DNA of 64,000 bases from Takifugu bimaculatus (lineage: Eukaryota > Chordata > Actinopteri > Tetraodontiformes > Tetraodontidae), in contig SWLE01000944.1 in NCBI GenBank assembly GCA_004026145.2, positions 1 through 64,000 of the forward strand, written 5' to 3'. Positions 49,340-59,640 of this stretch are shown here, in pieces. The position numbers and the translations under genes were made by a program. A model generated the notes under the pieces. The model ran no database searches and was not told the DNA's origin. It worked only from the letters and a program-made list of their open reading frames with translations. Every line of letters begins with the position of its first letter. The first letter of the stretch is position 1.

Positions 49340-50837
49340 CAGTGGCGGGCCATTTCACACCTAGGCCTTCATCGTGCTCCGTCTGAATCAATCCAACCCT
49401 CAATAACCATTTTATGGCTATAAACTTCCACTGCAGGTACAGCTGCGACACACATAAAAACGCATCAAAAACAACCTGATAAAATTGCAATATTATTGTG
49501 ACAGGCTCAGGTTTTGGGTTGCAGAAGAACTCAGACACAGACTTCTGCCAGCTTATTCTGCAGTTCAACTGCTGAAACAAACCACTTTATTAAACACTGA
49601 ACTGAACACAGGAACGAAGGGAAGGCTTCAATCACACACACAACCTGGCTTATGGTGTGCAAGTGCAAACAGTAATTAAAACAGTAATTAAATACATCAA
49701 CAGCCAGAACTAAATAAATAGAACACTAACATTTAAAGTTGCAAAAGATAATATTTACAACGAACAAAAACAGGGTTAACACCAACCTGAACCCACAGAC
49801 ACACTGCCACAAAGCATGCTGGGAAAATCCCACACTCACCCTCCCCAACACGCTAAATAATTTAGGAATATAGCAACATTTTAGTATAATAATCAGGATT
49901 TTCGATTTTACTCACCAAAAATCCTGATTGTTTGTACACAAAATCCATCCTCCTTCCTTTCCTCAAGAAGATTTCAATTACTCTGTTGTGCAGATTATCC
50001 GTGCGTTTCAGTTCCATCAAGACGTCCTTTTCTATCGCCATCCAAGCTAATGCTGAAAGTCGAGCCTGCCCTGTCGTATTTCTGGCTTAAGTTTTAATTC
50101 GCTTTAGGGCTGAGAATGTCTGTTCAACAGAAGCAGTAGACACGCGGATGGTCACCGCCAAACACAGTCTATCAGTCTTTTTAAGATTTCCCTTTTGTTC
50201 TTCACCTTTTCGTTGCGGAGCTCCATCTTGAAAATGGCTTTGACAGTAAATCAGCGACTAAATCCATTTCTTCTCCTACTTCAGCCATCGTGGGTTGACA
50301 AAACAGCTATTAAATCAACACAACAATATCTTTGCTTGTGCAGCTCCCTACAGATGCAGTTTGCTAGCTCTGGCTCGTGCACTCTCTGACTGTCCAATCA
50401 AAGCGCGTGAATACGCTGACGTTTCCTACGCCTGCTAGAGGGCCTTGGGGTCGCCAACTCAAAATCTGATTGGATGAAGCAACAGTTTGATCGACATTTT
50501 TTTTATGCTACAGGGCCTGCAGAACTGATTGTGAAGGCCTCCAGGCAGATTTCTTTGACCCTGGCAACAAATAGTGGCTGAAATGTGATTGGTTAAATGC
50601 TTGAATATGAAAATACACGTCTGGAAGCAGCGCAACCAGGGGGCTGGCAATGACAGGAAGCGGACAGACCATTTGGAATTATTTAATACATATGGAATTA
50701 TTTAATACATATTCATGGACAAAATATTATTTGACTGATGTTAATTATATTTTCAAAATATAATTAACATCAGTCTGTGATTCAGATATTTTTAGGCCAG
50801 CAGAGGAGGGCTTGCAGGCCCTGACGGCCCACCACTG
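49340..50837 (-). mobile_element. hAT copy 14, both termini and matching target duplicates
   Basis: 1498 bp flanked by ggttttct at 49332-49339 and 50838-50845. Shares the stop-creating ctggcttaag with copy 8. Confidence 0.92.
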
Positions 50838-51433
50838 GGTTTTCTGAACCGCATAACCCTGCCTTAGAACATTTCACAATCATACAAAACATCATTTTGT
50901 GGGTATTAGCCTCTACTATCGTGAAAAATGAAATTAATCAGCTCTTAAAAATGAAACGGTGCACAGTCCTTTCACCATGTTGGCCTGTGGAAAACCAGTG
51001 TTGTCGGGCTCGATGGACCAGCGTCCCCGTCGTTGCAGGACCACCGTTGGCCACCAGTTGGGTTTTTGGGATCAAAGTGGGGGCGTTTCCTGTATCCGGT
51101 TCTCCTCACGGATCCATGACTACAACATGTTGCTGCAAGTGCAGAGACGTTTGCTCTGGAAAGAACTTTAGAGCACATTCAGTGCTGCAGGATGAGGGGC
51201 TGGAAAAGGTGCCAGTTCTTTTCTCACTGCAGGGAACAGTTAAAAAAAGCAGCTTAAACTCTGAAAACATGAAAATTATACAGAGACATCATTGATTTAT
51301 TGATTCAGTTGTTATCCAGAATGTATTAGAAATGTTCCTGTTTGATAAAAATGATTTGGGATTATTTAACTACAACCTCTCCAGATTATTTACCTTCATC
51401 ACAGTCTCATCACTATTTCTGATGTTTCCTCAG

Positions 51434-51535
51434 GATGGACGAGGACAGAGCAGAGTCCACAGTGCCCAGCTGTGTGTCCCTGAAGAGTGGCCACTCCAAA
51501 TTTGGGGAAATAAACTTCAGAAGTTCAGACCAAAT
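51434..51535 (+). CDS. Repeat exon A
   Basis: Core TVPSCVSLKSGHSKFGEINF, ending SSDQ(M). Followed directly by a left-truncated hAT. It sits at the position of 37753 in copy 1 but resembles the gene 1 exon at 2440, including downstream aaagtgtgatg. Confidence 0.7.
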
Positions 51536-51590
51536 GTAAGAAAACTAAAGTGTGATGATGTGTTTGTGTGGCACCCTTTAAACTTTGGTA

Positions 51591-52748
51591 GTGCAAACAG
51601 TAATTAAAACAGTAATTAAATACATCAACAACCAGAACTAAATAAATAGAACACTAACATTTAAAGTTGCAAAAGATAACATTTACAACGAACAAAAACA
51701 GGGTTAACACCAACCTGAACCCACAGACACACTGCCACAAAGCATGCTGGGAAAATCCCCACACTGACCCTCCCCAACACGCTAAATAATTTAGGAATAT
51801 AGCAACATTTTAGTATAATAATCAGGATTTTCGATTTTACTCACCAAAAATCCTGATTGTTTGTACACAAAATCCATCCTCCTTCCTTTCCTCAAGAAGA
51901 TTTCAATGACTCTGTTGTGCAGATTATCCGTGCGTTTCAGTTCCATCAAGACGTCCTTTTCTATCGCCATCCAAGCTAATGCTGAAAGTCGAGCCTGCCC
52001 TGTCGTATTTCTGGCATAAGTTTCAATTTGCTTTAGGTCTGAGAATGTCTGTTCAACAGAAGCAGTAGACACGGGGATGGTCACCGCCAAACACAGTCTA
52101 TCAGTCTTTTTAAGATTTCCCTATTTTTCTTCACCTTTTCGTTGCGGAGCTCCGTCTTGAAAATGGCTTTGACAGTAAATCAGCGACTAAATCCATTTCT
52201 TCTCCTACTTCAGCCATCGTGGGTTGACAAAACAGCTATTAAATCAACACAACAATATCTTTGCTTGTGCAGCTCCCTACAGATGCAGTTTGCTAGCTCT
52301 GGCTCGTGCACTCTCTGACTGTCCAATCAAAGCGCGTGAATACGCTGAAGTTTCCATACGCCTGCTAGAAGGCCTTGGGGTCGCCAACTCAAAATCTAAT
52401 TGGATGAAGCAACAGTTTGATCGACATTTTTTTTATGCTACAGGGCCTGCAGAACTGATTGTGAAGGCCTCCAGGCAGATTTCTTTGACCCTGGCAACAA
52501 ATAGTGGCTGAAATGTGATTGGTTAAATGCTTGAATATGAAAATACACGTCTGGAAGCAGCGCAACCAGGGGGCTGGCAATGAAAGGAAGCGGACAGACC
52601 ATTTGGAATTATTTAATACATATTCATGGACAAAATATTATTTGACTGATGTTAATTATATTTTCAAAATATAATTAACATCAGTCTGTGATTCAGATAT
52701 TTTTAGGCCAGCAGAGGAGGCCTTGCAGGCCCTGACGGCCCACCACTG
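51591..52748 (-). mobile_element. hAT copy 15, left-truncated
   Basis: Right target copy ggttttct at 52749-52756. It has only one of the two tandem ggaattatttaatacatat units seen in other copies. Remnant 51791-52090 has diverged (FSDLKQIETYARN). Confidence 0.85.
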
Positions 52749-53342
52749 GGTTTTCTGAACCGCATAACTCTGCCTTAGAACATTTCACAACCATACAAAA
52801 CATCATTTTGTAGGTATTAGCCTCTACTATCGTGAAAAATGAAATTAATCAGCTCTTAAAAATGAAACGGTGCACAGTCCTTTCACCATGTTGGCCTGTG
52901 GAAAACCAGTGTTGTCGGGCCGATGGACCAGCGTCCCCGTCGTTGCCGGACCACCGTTGGCCACCAGTTGGGTTTTGGGATCAAAGTGGGGGCGTTTCCT
53001 GTATCCGGTTCTCCTCATGGATCCATGACTACAACATGTTGCTGCAAGTGCAGAGACGTTTGCTCTGGAAAGAACTTTAGAGCACATTCAGTGCTGCAGG
53101 ATGAGGGGCTGGAAAAGGAGCCAGTTCTTTTCTCACTGCAGGGAACAGTTAAAAAAAGCAGCTTAAACTCTGAAAACATGAAAATTATACAGATACATCA
53201 TTGATTTATTGATTCAGTTGTTATCCAGAATGTATTAGAAATGTTCCTGTTTGATAAAAATGATTTGGGATTATTTAACTACAACCTCTACAGATTATTT
53301 ACCTTCATCACAGTCTCATCACTATTTCTGATGTTTCCTCAG

Positions 53343-53444
53343 GATGGACGAGGACAGAGCAGAGTCCACAGTGCCCAGCTGTGTGTCCCTGAAGAGTGAC
53401 CGGTCCAAAGATGCAATAATAGACTTCAGAAGTTCAGACCAAAT
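53343..53444 (+). CDS. Last repeat exon A before the connector exon
   Basis: The most diverged A exon of the array: TVPSCVSLKSDRSKDAIIDF then RSSDQ(M). In phase 2 it joins the connector exon at 54234 correctly. It is not followed by a hAT, so it may be closest to the pre-amplification exon. Confidence 0.75.
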
Positions 53445-53528
53445 GTAAGAAAACTAAAGCGTGATGATGTGTTTGTGTGGCACCCTTTAAACTTTGGTAT
53501 CAGACCTCAAGGATCACCTTTAAAGTAA

Positions 53529-53536
53529 GGTTTTCT
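53529..53536 (+). other. Unoccupied hAT insertion site
   Basis: The intron reads taaagtaaggttttctgaac without interruption. In the monomers the same left flank (caaggctcacctttaaagta) and right flank (gaaccgcataact) are separated by the hAT, each side with ggttttct. Similarity on the right extends only about 20 bp. Confidence 0.8.
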
Positions 53537-54233
53537 GAACCACATAACTTCCATGTTAATTTTAGTGTGGTAAATCTTTTAAAACTGAAAATTGCTTCTG
53601 TTTTTAACTGGTCATTTCTCCTACATGGGTTAACATCATCTCACAAAAATTCCTAGGCATATATTTTAAAGTTTCCCAACAATATCCATCATTGCAGAGT
53701 GCTCCAGCTCTCCATTTAGATACGGATGGGTAAGACATGGCAGGTCTGTGCAGCTTGTTCTGCCACACTGTTCCACCACATGTCATGAAAATTCATTAAA
53801 AACTCTATTTTTAAGGCTCCTGGTTCTAATAAACCCATAGACAACAATATCAGTCATTTCTAAATGGTTGAAATAAGCTTTTGAATACGCGTGACCTCTG
53901 TGCTATTTAATGATCAGTTTCAGAGACCAGACTACTGTATTTGGAGCATAAATGTAGAACTTTTGTTCTATTCTATGAGTTTATGTTCCTGATTTGATAC
54001 TTTTATTTTTAACATTAATTCACAATGAAGAAAAGCCACTAAACACTTAGATCAAATACACTTTTCTCCAACTAAACGAGCTTGTTAGAACGTAAATAAC
54101 TTTATATCTTTTGCTCAGTGTTCATTCAATCTTCAACTGTCAGAGCAAACTGAAAGTAGAAGTGAACGCAGCCTTTCTTAGGCGTTGCTAACGCCCAGTA
54201 GACATATATAACCACTATTCCCATTTTTGACAG
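53537..54233 (+). other. Intron before the connector exon, gene 2
   Basis: AT-rich unique intron ending in tttttgacag. No transposon terminus or RNA gene recognised. Confidence 0.5.
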
Positions 54234-54337
54234 GTGTCAGAAACGGTCTGCTTCCATTGGAGATTCCTCCTGTCCCGAGGATGAAAAGAAACGGAGAACT
54301 GAACTGCAGACCGCCGACCTGAACAACAGCGTCTCAC
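54234..54337 (+). CDS. Gene 2 connector exon
   Basis: A 104-nt exon (acceptor ttgacag, donor gtaagc) that starts in phase 2 and ends in phase 1. It encodes CQKRSASIGDSSCPEDEKKR then RTELQTADLNNSVS, a basic-acidic hydrophilic stretch. It is the only exon seen that converts the phase 2 of the repeat exons to the phase 1 required by the FISNA exon, which strongly supports it as real. Confidence 0.75.
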
Positions 54338-54883
54338 GTAAGCTCCTACATTTGTATTTATAAGATACTTTCGGAATAAAGGAACAACTTGTGTATTTAC
54401 AATGTGCAAGAGAAGATCCAGAGAGCACTTGTTTGGTTCCACTGGAACCCCTGGACCCTCTTCAGACCTTCCTAAATGCTTAGACAGTATTTAGCAACAT
54501 TTAGTCATTTAGTTGTGGAAAGTGTTAAAGAGCTGAAGGCAGGTGACCTTTACAGGACAATGGGTCTGCTGAGTATGATGTGTTTGGAGAAGGTTTGATG
54601 TGTTTTTCTAAATATCATCCAGCTTTTACCAGCTGTTTAGTCCAAGCAAACTCTTGGAAGACATGGAAATGGTTGTTATAGACTAAATTAGATTGAAACC
54701 CAATGAAATAAAAGAATAGGTGTACATAAGAAGACATAACATTTAAAACTGACAGTAAGATGGGTCATGACCCGACTGTTGCTTCTATCATTCAAACATG
54801 ACAGAATATTTTCCAGTTGAGGACATCTGTGTTACTGCTGTAGATGACAATTGTAAAAGGATTTAAAAGATTGTTTGTTTCAG
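54338..54883 (+). other. Intron before FISNA exon, gene 2
   Basis: Bounded by gtaagc and ttgtttcag. No internal feature recognised. Confidence 0.5.
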
Positions 54884-56711
54884 AGGGTGGTGAACTGCAG
54901 GAGGGGATAGAAGGTCATAAGATGAGTCTGAAGAGAAGATGTGAACATGTGACTGAAGGAACTCATGAAGCAGGAAGTGGAACCCTGCTGAACAAGATCT
55001 ACACTGAGCTCTACATCACTGAGGGACAAAGTGAGGAGGTGGACACACAACATGAGGTGAGACAGCTTGAGAGAACCTCCAAGAAGAACATCCAGGACAC
55101 TCCAATCAAGTGCCAGGACATCTTCAAAGTCTTATCTGAGCAACAGAGACACATCAGAGTGGTTCTGACCAACGGTGTCGCCGGCGTTGGAAAAACCTTC
55201 TCAGTGCAGAAGTTCAGTCTGGACTGGGCAGAAGGTTTGGAGAACCAAGACATCAGTCTGGTGCTTCTGCTCTCGTGGAGCGAGCTGAATTTGATCAGAG
55301 ATGAGCAGCACAGTCTTCTCTCACTGCTTCATGTTTTCCATCCAACATTACAGAAGATCAGAGCAGAAGATCTGACTGTCTGTAAACTTCTGTTCATCTT
55401 TGATGGCCTGGATGAAAGCAGATTTTCACTGGATTTCAACAACCATCAGGTCATCTCTGATGTCACACAAGTATCGTCCGTTGGCGTGCTCCTGGTGAAC
55501 CTCATCCAGGGGAACCTGCTTCCCTCAGCTCTCATCTGGATCACCTCCAGACCTGCAGCAGCCTATCAGATTCCTCCCTCGTGTGTTGACAGGATCACAG
55601 AAGTACGAGGCTTCACTGACTCCCAGAAGGAGGAGTACTTCAGGAGGAGGTTCAGTGATGAAGATCTGTCCAAGAGAATCATCTCACACATCAAGGCCTC
55701 CAGGAGCCTCCACATCATGTGTCGGATCCCAGTTTTCTGCTGGATCACTGCTATAGTTCTGGAGGACATGATGACCAGAGACCAGAGAGGAGAGCTGCCC
55801 AAAACCCTGACTGACCTCTACTCACACTTCCTGATGGTTCAGATAAAGAGGAAGAAGCAGAAGTATGGAGGAAAGCAGAGACCAGAGGAACTGACTGAGG
55901 CTGACAAAGAACTCCTTCTGAAGTTGGGTCGGCTGGCGTTTGAACATCTGGAGAAAGGAAACATCATGTTCTACTCAGAAGACCTGGAGCGATGTGGACT
56001 GGACGTCTCCGAGGTGTCGGTGTACTCAGGAGTTTGTACAGAGATCTTCAAAAGAGAGAGTGTGATCCTCCAGAAATCAGTCTACTGCTTTGTTCATCTG
56101 AGCATTCAGGAGTTTCTGGCTGCCGTCTACATGTTCCACTGTTACACCAGGAAAGACACAGTGGTTATAAGTCAGTTCCTAAAATATTCGAAACCAAACC
56201 CCTTTTCCTGGTTTGCTGGGTTGTTCATAAAATACGATCCAGTCACATCTGTCAACAACTTCCTCAGGAGAGCACTAATGAAATCTCTTGAAAGTAAAAA
56301 TGGCCACCTGGACTTGTTTGTTCGCTTCCTTCATGGTCTCTCTCTGGAGTCCAATCAGAGGATCTTGGGTGGACTGTTGGATCAGATGGAGAACCACCCA
56401 GAAACCATCCAGAAGGTCCTCAACAACCTGAAGGAGGTGAACAGTGATAAAATCCCCCCATTCAGAAGCATCAACATCTTCCACTGTCTGATGGAGATGA
56501 AGGATCAGTCAGTCCATCAGGAGAGCCAAGAGTTCCTGAAGTCAGGGAAGAGACCAGCGAATGGACTCACTGCAGTCCACTGTTCAGCTCTGGCCGACCT
56601 GCTGCAGATGTCAGAGGAGGTTCTGGATGAGCTGGACCTGCAGCAGTACAACACCTCAGATGAGGGACGACGTCGCCTGATTCCAGCTGTGAGGAACTGC
56701 AGGAAGGCCGT
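54884..56711 (+). CDS. NLRC3-like gene 2: FISNA-NACHT exon
   Basis: An open 1828-nt exon, phase 1 to phase 2. It has FISNA (SLKRRCEHVTEG, KIYTELYITEG), NACHT with Walker A GVAGVGKT at exon residues 97-104 and Walker B LLFIFDGLDESR, and ITSRPAAAYQIP. A winged-helix motif CFVHLSIQEFLAAVYMFHC and the linker RRRLIPAVRNCRKA follow. It is very similar to the gene 1 exon but has an added segment around SKPNPFSWFAGLFIKYD. The ATG at 54844 lies in the intron. With the connector exon the reading frame extends upstream, so the true N-terminus is in the exon array. Predicted role: ATP-dependent cytosolic immune sensor or regulator. Confidence 0.94.
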
Positions 56712-57080
56712 GTAAGTCCCGTCTGGTGAGGTATTTAAATCTGTAGGAGTTTAAAGGTTTGGAAAGGTTGCAACACCCAGGTGCAGAACAGAAATGGCAT
56801 CGAGAACTTTTACCAAAATAATTGACCAGATCCAAAGAGGGGTGAACCTGAACGACGGCATGAGCTTCGGGTTACGACCGAATAGACAAGATTGCAAATA
56901 CAAGTGGCTCAAGTGAGTTTGAGAGGGGAAGAGCTCAGAACTGTTACTCCTCCAGGTTGAGAGGAGCCAGTGCAGGTGGTTCAGGCCTCTGGCCAGGATG
57001 CCTCAGGACGTCTCCCTGGGAGGTGTGTCAGGCATGTTCATCTGGCAGGACCCCCAAGGTAGTGACACCAGCTGATTGAT
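56712..57080 (+). other. Gene 2 intron replacing lost LRR exons, with LINE scrap
   Basis: Around 56955-57040 the plus strand reads VERSQCRWFRPLARMPQDVS, like the C-terminal end of a non-LTR retrotransposon ORF2 that is common in fish. It adjoins a truncated LRR exon. LRR exons 1-6 of gene 1 have no counterpart here. Confidence 0.45.
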
Positions 57081-57120
57081 CTTGTAAAAAGTCCAACGTG
57101 TAAACTGGAGACTCTCAGGT
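57081..57120 (+). pseudogene. Truncated LRR exon 7 remnant, gene 2
   Basis: The last 40 bases match the end of gene 1 LRR exon 7 (SPTCKLETLR) and keep the donor gtcagc, but the 5' part and the acceptor are gone. A chance cag just upstream would give an immediate stop, so it is probably skipped. Confidence 0.7.
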
Positions 57121-57775
57121 CAGCACGTGATGGAAGGTCCATGATTGAGTAATTTACTTTAACAGACAGTTGTTTGGCTTCATATAATCAAATAAGGGAA
57201 AAATGGACCTGCAGGGGTCTGAATTTGGGCTGATTCTGCCTGGTGGGATTGAGAGAACAGTAGACCAGCTAGATGAACTTTAGCTGCTCTGATACAGACC
57301 ATCACACATCTGTACAGAGGCCACATTTCCACTATAAGCCAACTCATTTTTGGACTGTTTGTTCTGCAGTGTCAAGGATAAAATGGCTGTCGAGCATGTT
57401 GACACTCCGGGACTGTTAACCAAGAACTTGTTCCACTTCTGGAGCAGATGGGACTCAAGTCCTCTTTTAAAATTGAGTTTTTCTTCTTCAGATGGAAAGC
57501 TGTGTGAAGATGGAGATGGTGCTGACCAGAGATTAACCTGGGACACGTCACAAACGTCTCCTCCTTCAAACTCTGCAGGAGTCCGGGTCTAAATAATCCG
57601 CGTCTTTCACTCAGTCATTCAGTGTTTTTGGCTCTGTTTAAAGCTCAAAATGAACCCACGAACATAAAACTTTAAATCTTGATGTAACTTTTCAAATGTT
57701 TCAGACAGATCAGCCATTAAATGTCAGATATCACTTATTTCACTGATGTTTTCCTCTTTTACCGTCGTCAGCTGT

Positions 57776-57819
<44 letters not shown>

Positions 57820-59459
57820 CCTGGTAAAACCCAGTGTAGATTAGATTTGTCTTGTTTTATTTTAGGCTGGCCACAAAACCGCCCAAACATTCAGACAAAT
57901 CAAAAATGGTTCTTCCTGTCTTTTAAAGATCAGAAGGAAAACTAGCAAACCCCAAAAGAAAGCTGCTGCAGTGTGCCACGCCCCTTCTCTACTGAGAAAA
58001 GCCATCCCAAAAAAGAGAAAAGCCCAAGTGTGAAGTGAGCACCCTGTTAAACCTTGGTACCGAAAGCCTGCAGTCATTCTCATCTGAGGTGGCTTCATTC
58101 CAGCCAGAAGCCCAAACCTGCCTCCCTCTTAAAGGGGCAGCAGGTCAGTCCAACCACAGAAACCTTCATGAAGATCTGAAGCTTTCAGCATCCACAATTG
58201 TTGCACCTCACTTCCATTGGAGTCCAAATCAGAAGTCAACAAGTTGATTCTACACCGATTCTACACAATGCAACCATTTTAAAAAGGTTTCCATCCATAA
58301 GATTTTACACATTTTTATATAAATCTGTTTGTTCATCACCTCCTTCTTTTGTAATGATCATTAAAGAAAATGACCTTATTTGAGTTTTTCTCCTCACAAA
58401 TATGACTTTCTATGAACGATGCAATAAATGCAGCTTGCAATCTAAGACAATATGGAAGTATGTGTATATAATAGTAGTGGAAGTAGCTCATAAAATAATA
58501 CATTTGCTCTTCTCATCGAATCTTTCTATGTTATTAAAGAAAAACCTGCTCTTAGTCAACAAAATCTAAGACATCAACCAAAAATCCTAATTTTCTATAA
58601 TCTAATATAAAACAGTAGAGAAGACTCTTTCTGCAGAGACACTGGTGGCAGGAATGCAGAAGTATCACCTGCTCAACTTGGAAGGTGGAGCAGAAACCAC
58701 CAGCTGAGAAGGTCCTCAGCGAGAGGAAGTGGTGGAGAACCATGAAACTTGCTCAGCTCCACCTCAGCTCCAGAGACGGGCTGAGCTGGAGCTGTGGCAC
58801 CAGGTATCGCCCAGAAGAGCCTCCAACAAACAAGCTCTTCTCTTGGGAGGAGAGGGCTTTGAATCTCAGCTCAGTGTGCTTGTCTCTAGTAGGTGGCAGC
58901 TGCACCTTTTCCTGAGCTCCTTGTTGATGCCCTGAGGGGAATTGATGCTCCTGCAATGTTTTCTGGCAGCATTGAGCTTGCAGTGGGGCAATCAAACACA
59001 CTGTGGGGGGGCTCTCTTTCCTTCTCTCATCTGGAGAACAAGTGACAGCTGCCAATCATTGTTGGAGAAATGTGCAGTCAGGGGAACGATGCGTCCAGAC
59101 TATAGCCCCCCTTCCAGCATCCAGCAGTGTCTAAAACCTTTGATTTGGTTTCACCAGAGAGTGTAGGGATTGCAGGTCGCTGCAGCATCGCCCACAAGCT
59201 GTCAGGAGTGGGTCGCTTTGTCCCAACTCCTGACAAGAGTTGAGTGCTATTGAGAAATGTGGTTTCACAAACTTGGAAGGTATTTTGACCTACACACACT
59301 TTACATACGGTGTAGATCTTGTCCAACCGCCCTGAAAGAAGCCAAAATAGGAACATACGGCAGATAAGCCGGTGCAGGACCAGAGGTTTGTTGCTTGTAA
59401 GCTGTGTTTTGCTCTGGTACATGTTGATTTTTATTTGTCTTCTCTCAAAATAATTTTAG
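57121..59459 (+). repeat. LRR intron block, copy delta, with GT microsatellite
   Basis: Collinear with 17522-19774. GT run at 57779-57817. It keeps the stretch before the final exon (ccaaccgccctgaaagaagc region) that copy gamma has lost and copy alpha retains. Confidence 0.8.
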
Positions 59460-59640
59460 ACTAAGTGGCTGCAGGTTATCAGAGACCAGCTGTGACTCTC
59501 TGGCCTCAGCTCTGAAGTCCAACCTCTCCCATCTCAGAGAACTGGACCTGAGTGGGAACCAGCTGAAGGATTCAGGAGTGAAGCTGCTGTCTGATCTCGT
59601 AGAGAATCCACACTATGGGCTGGAGACATTGAGTCAGTAG
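59460..59640 (+). CDS. Gene 2 terminal LRR exon and stop
   Basis: Encodes LSGCRLSETSCDSLASAL, LRELDLSGNQLKDSGVKLL, LVENPHYGLETLSQ, then TAG. The phase 2 start fits direct splicing from the NACHT exon, giving a receptor with only about two LRRs instead of the roughly sixteen in gene 1. Confidence 0.85.

Larger units (their letters stand above)
39684..52748 (+). repeat. Higher-order repeat, copy 2
   Basis: Six monomers with lengths 2488, 2388, 1494, 2525, 2259 and 1911 in the same order as copy 1. The fifth lacks one 265-bp exon-A period. The last lacks exon B and the left part of its hAT. Both losses are explained by unequal crossing-over or deletion between short internal repeats. Confidence 0.85.
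24242..53444 (+). repeat. 29-kb array of N-terminal NLR exons and hAT copies
   Basis: A tandem array of monomers, each about 2.5 kb when complete: intron module, exon A, 265 bp, exon B, hAT. It contains 13 A exons and 9 B exons, all open and phase 2-2, and 13 hAT copies. Two monomers are shortened to 1494 bp by two deletions. The order of monomer types repeats as a 14-kb higher-order unit. It lies between the first coding exon and the connector exon of gene 2, so all copies are within that transcription unit. Confidence 0.9.

Noticed and set aside
24242..53444. CRISPR-like regular repeats
   Set aside because: The periods are 265 bp and 2.5 kb, with exons, introns and hAT elements. This is eukaryotic DNA.
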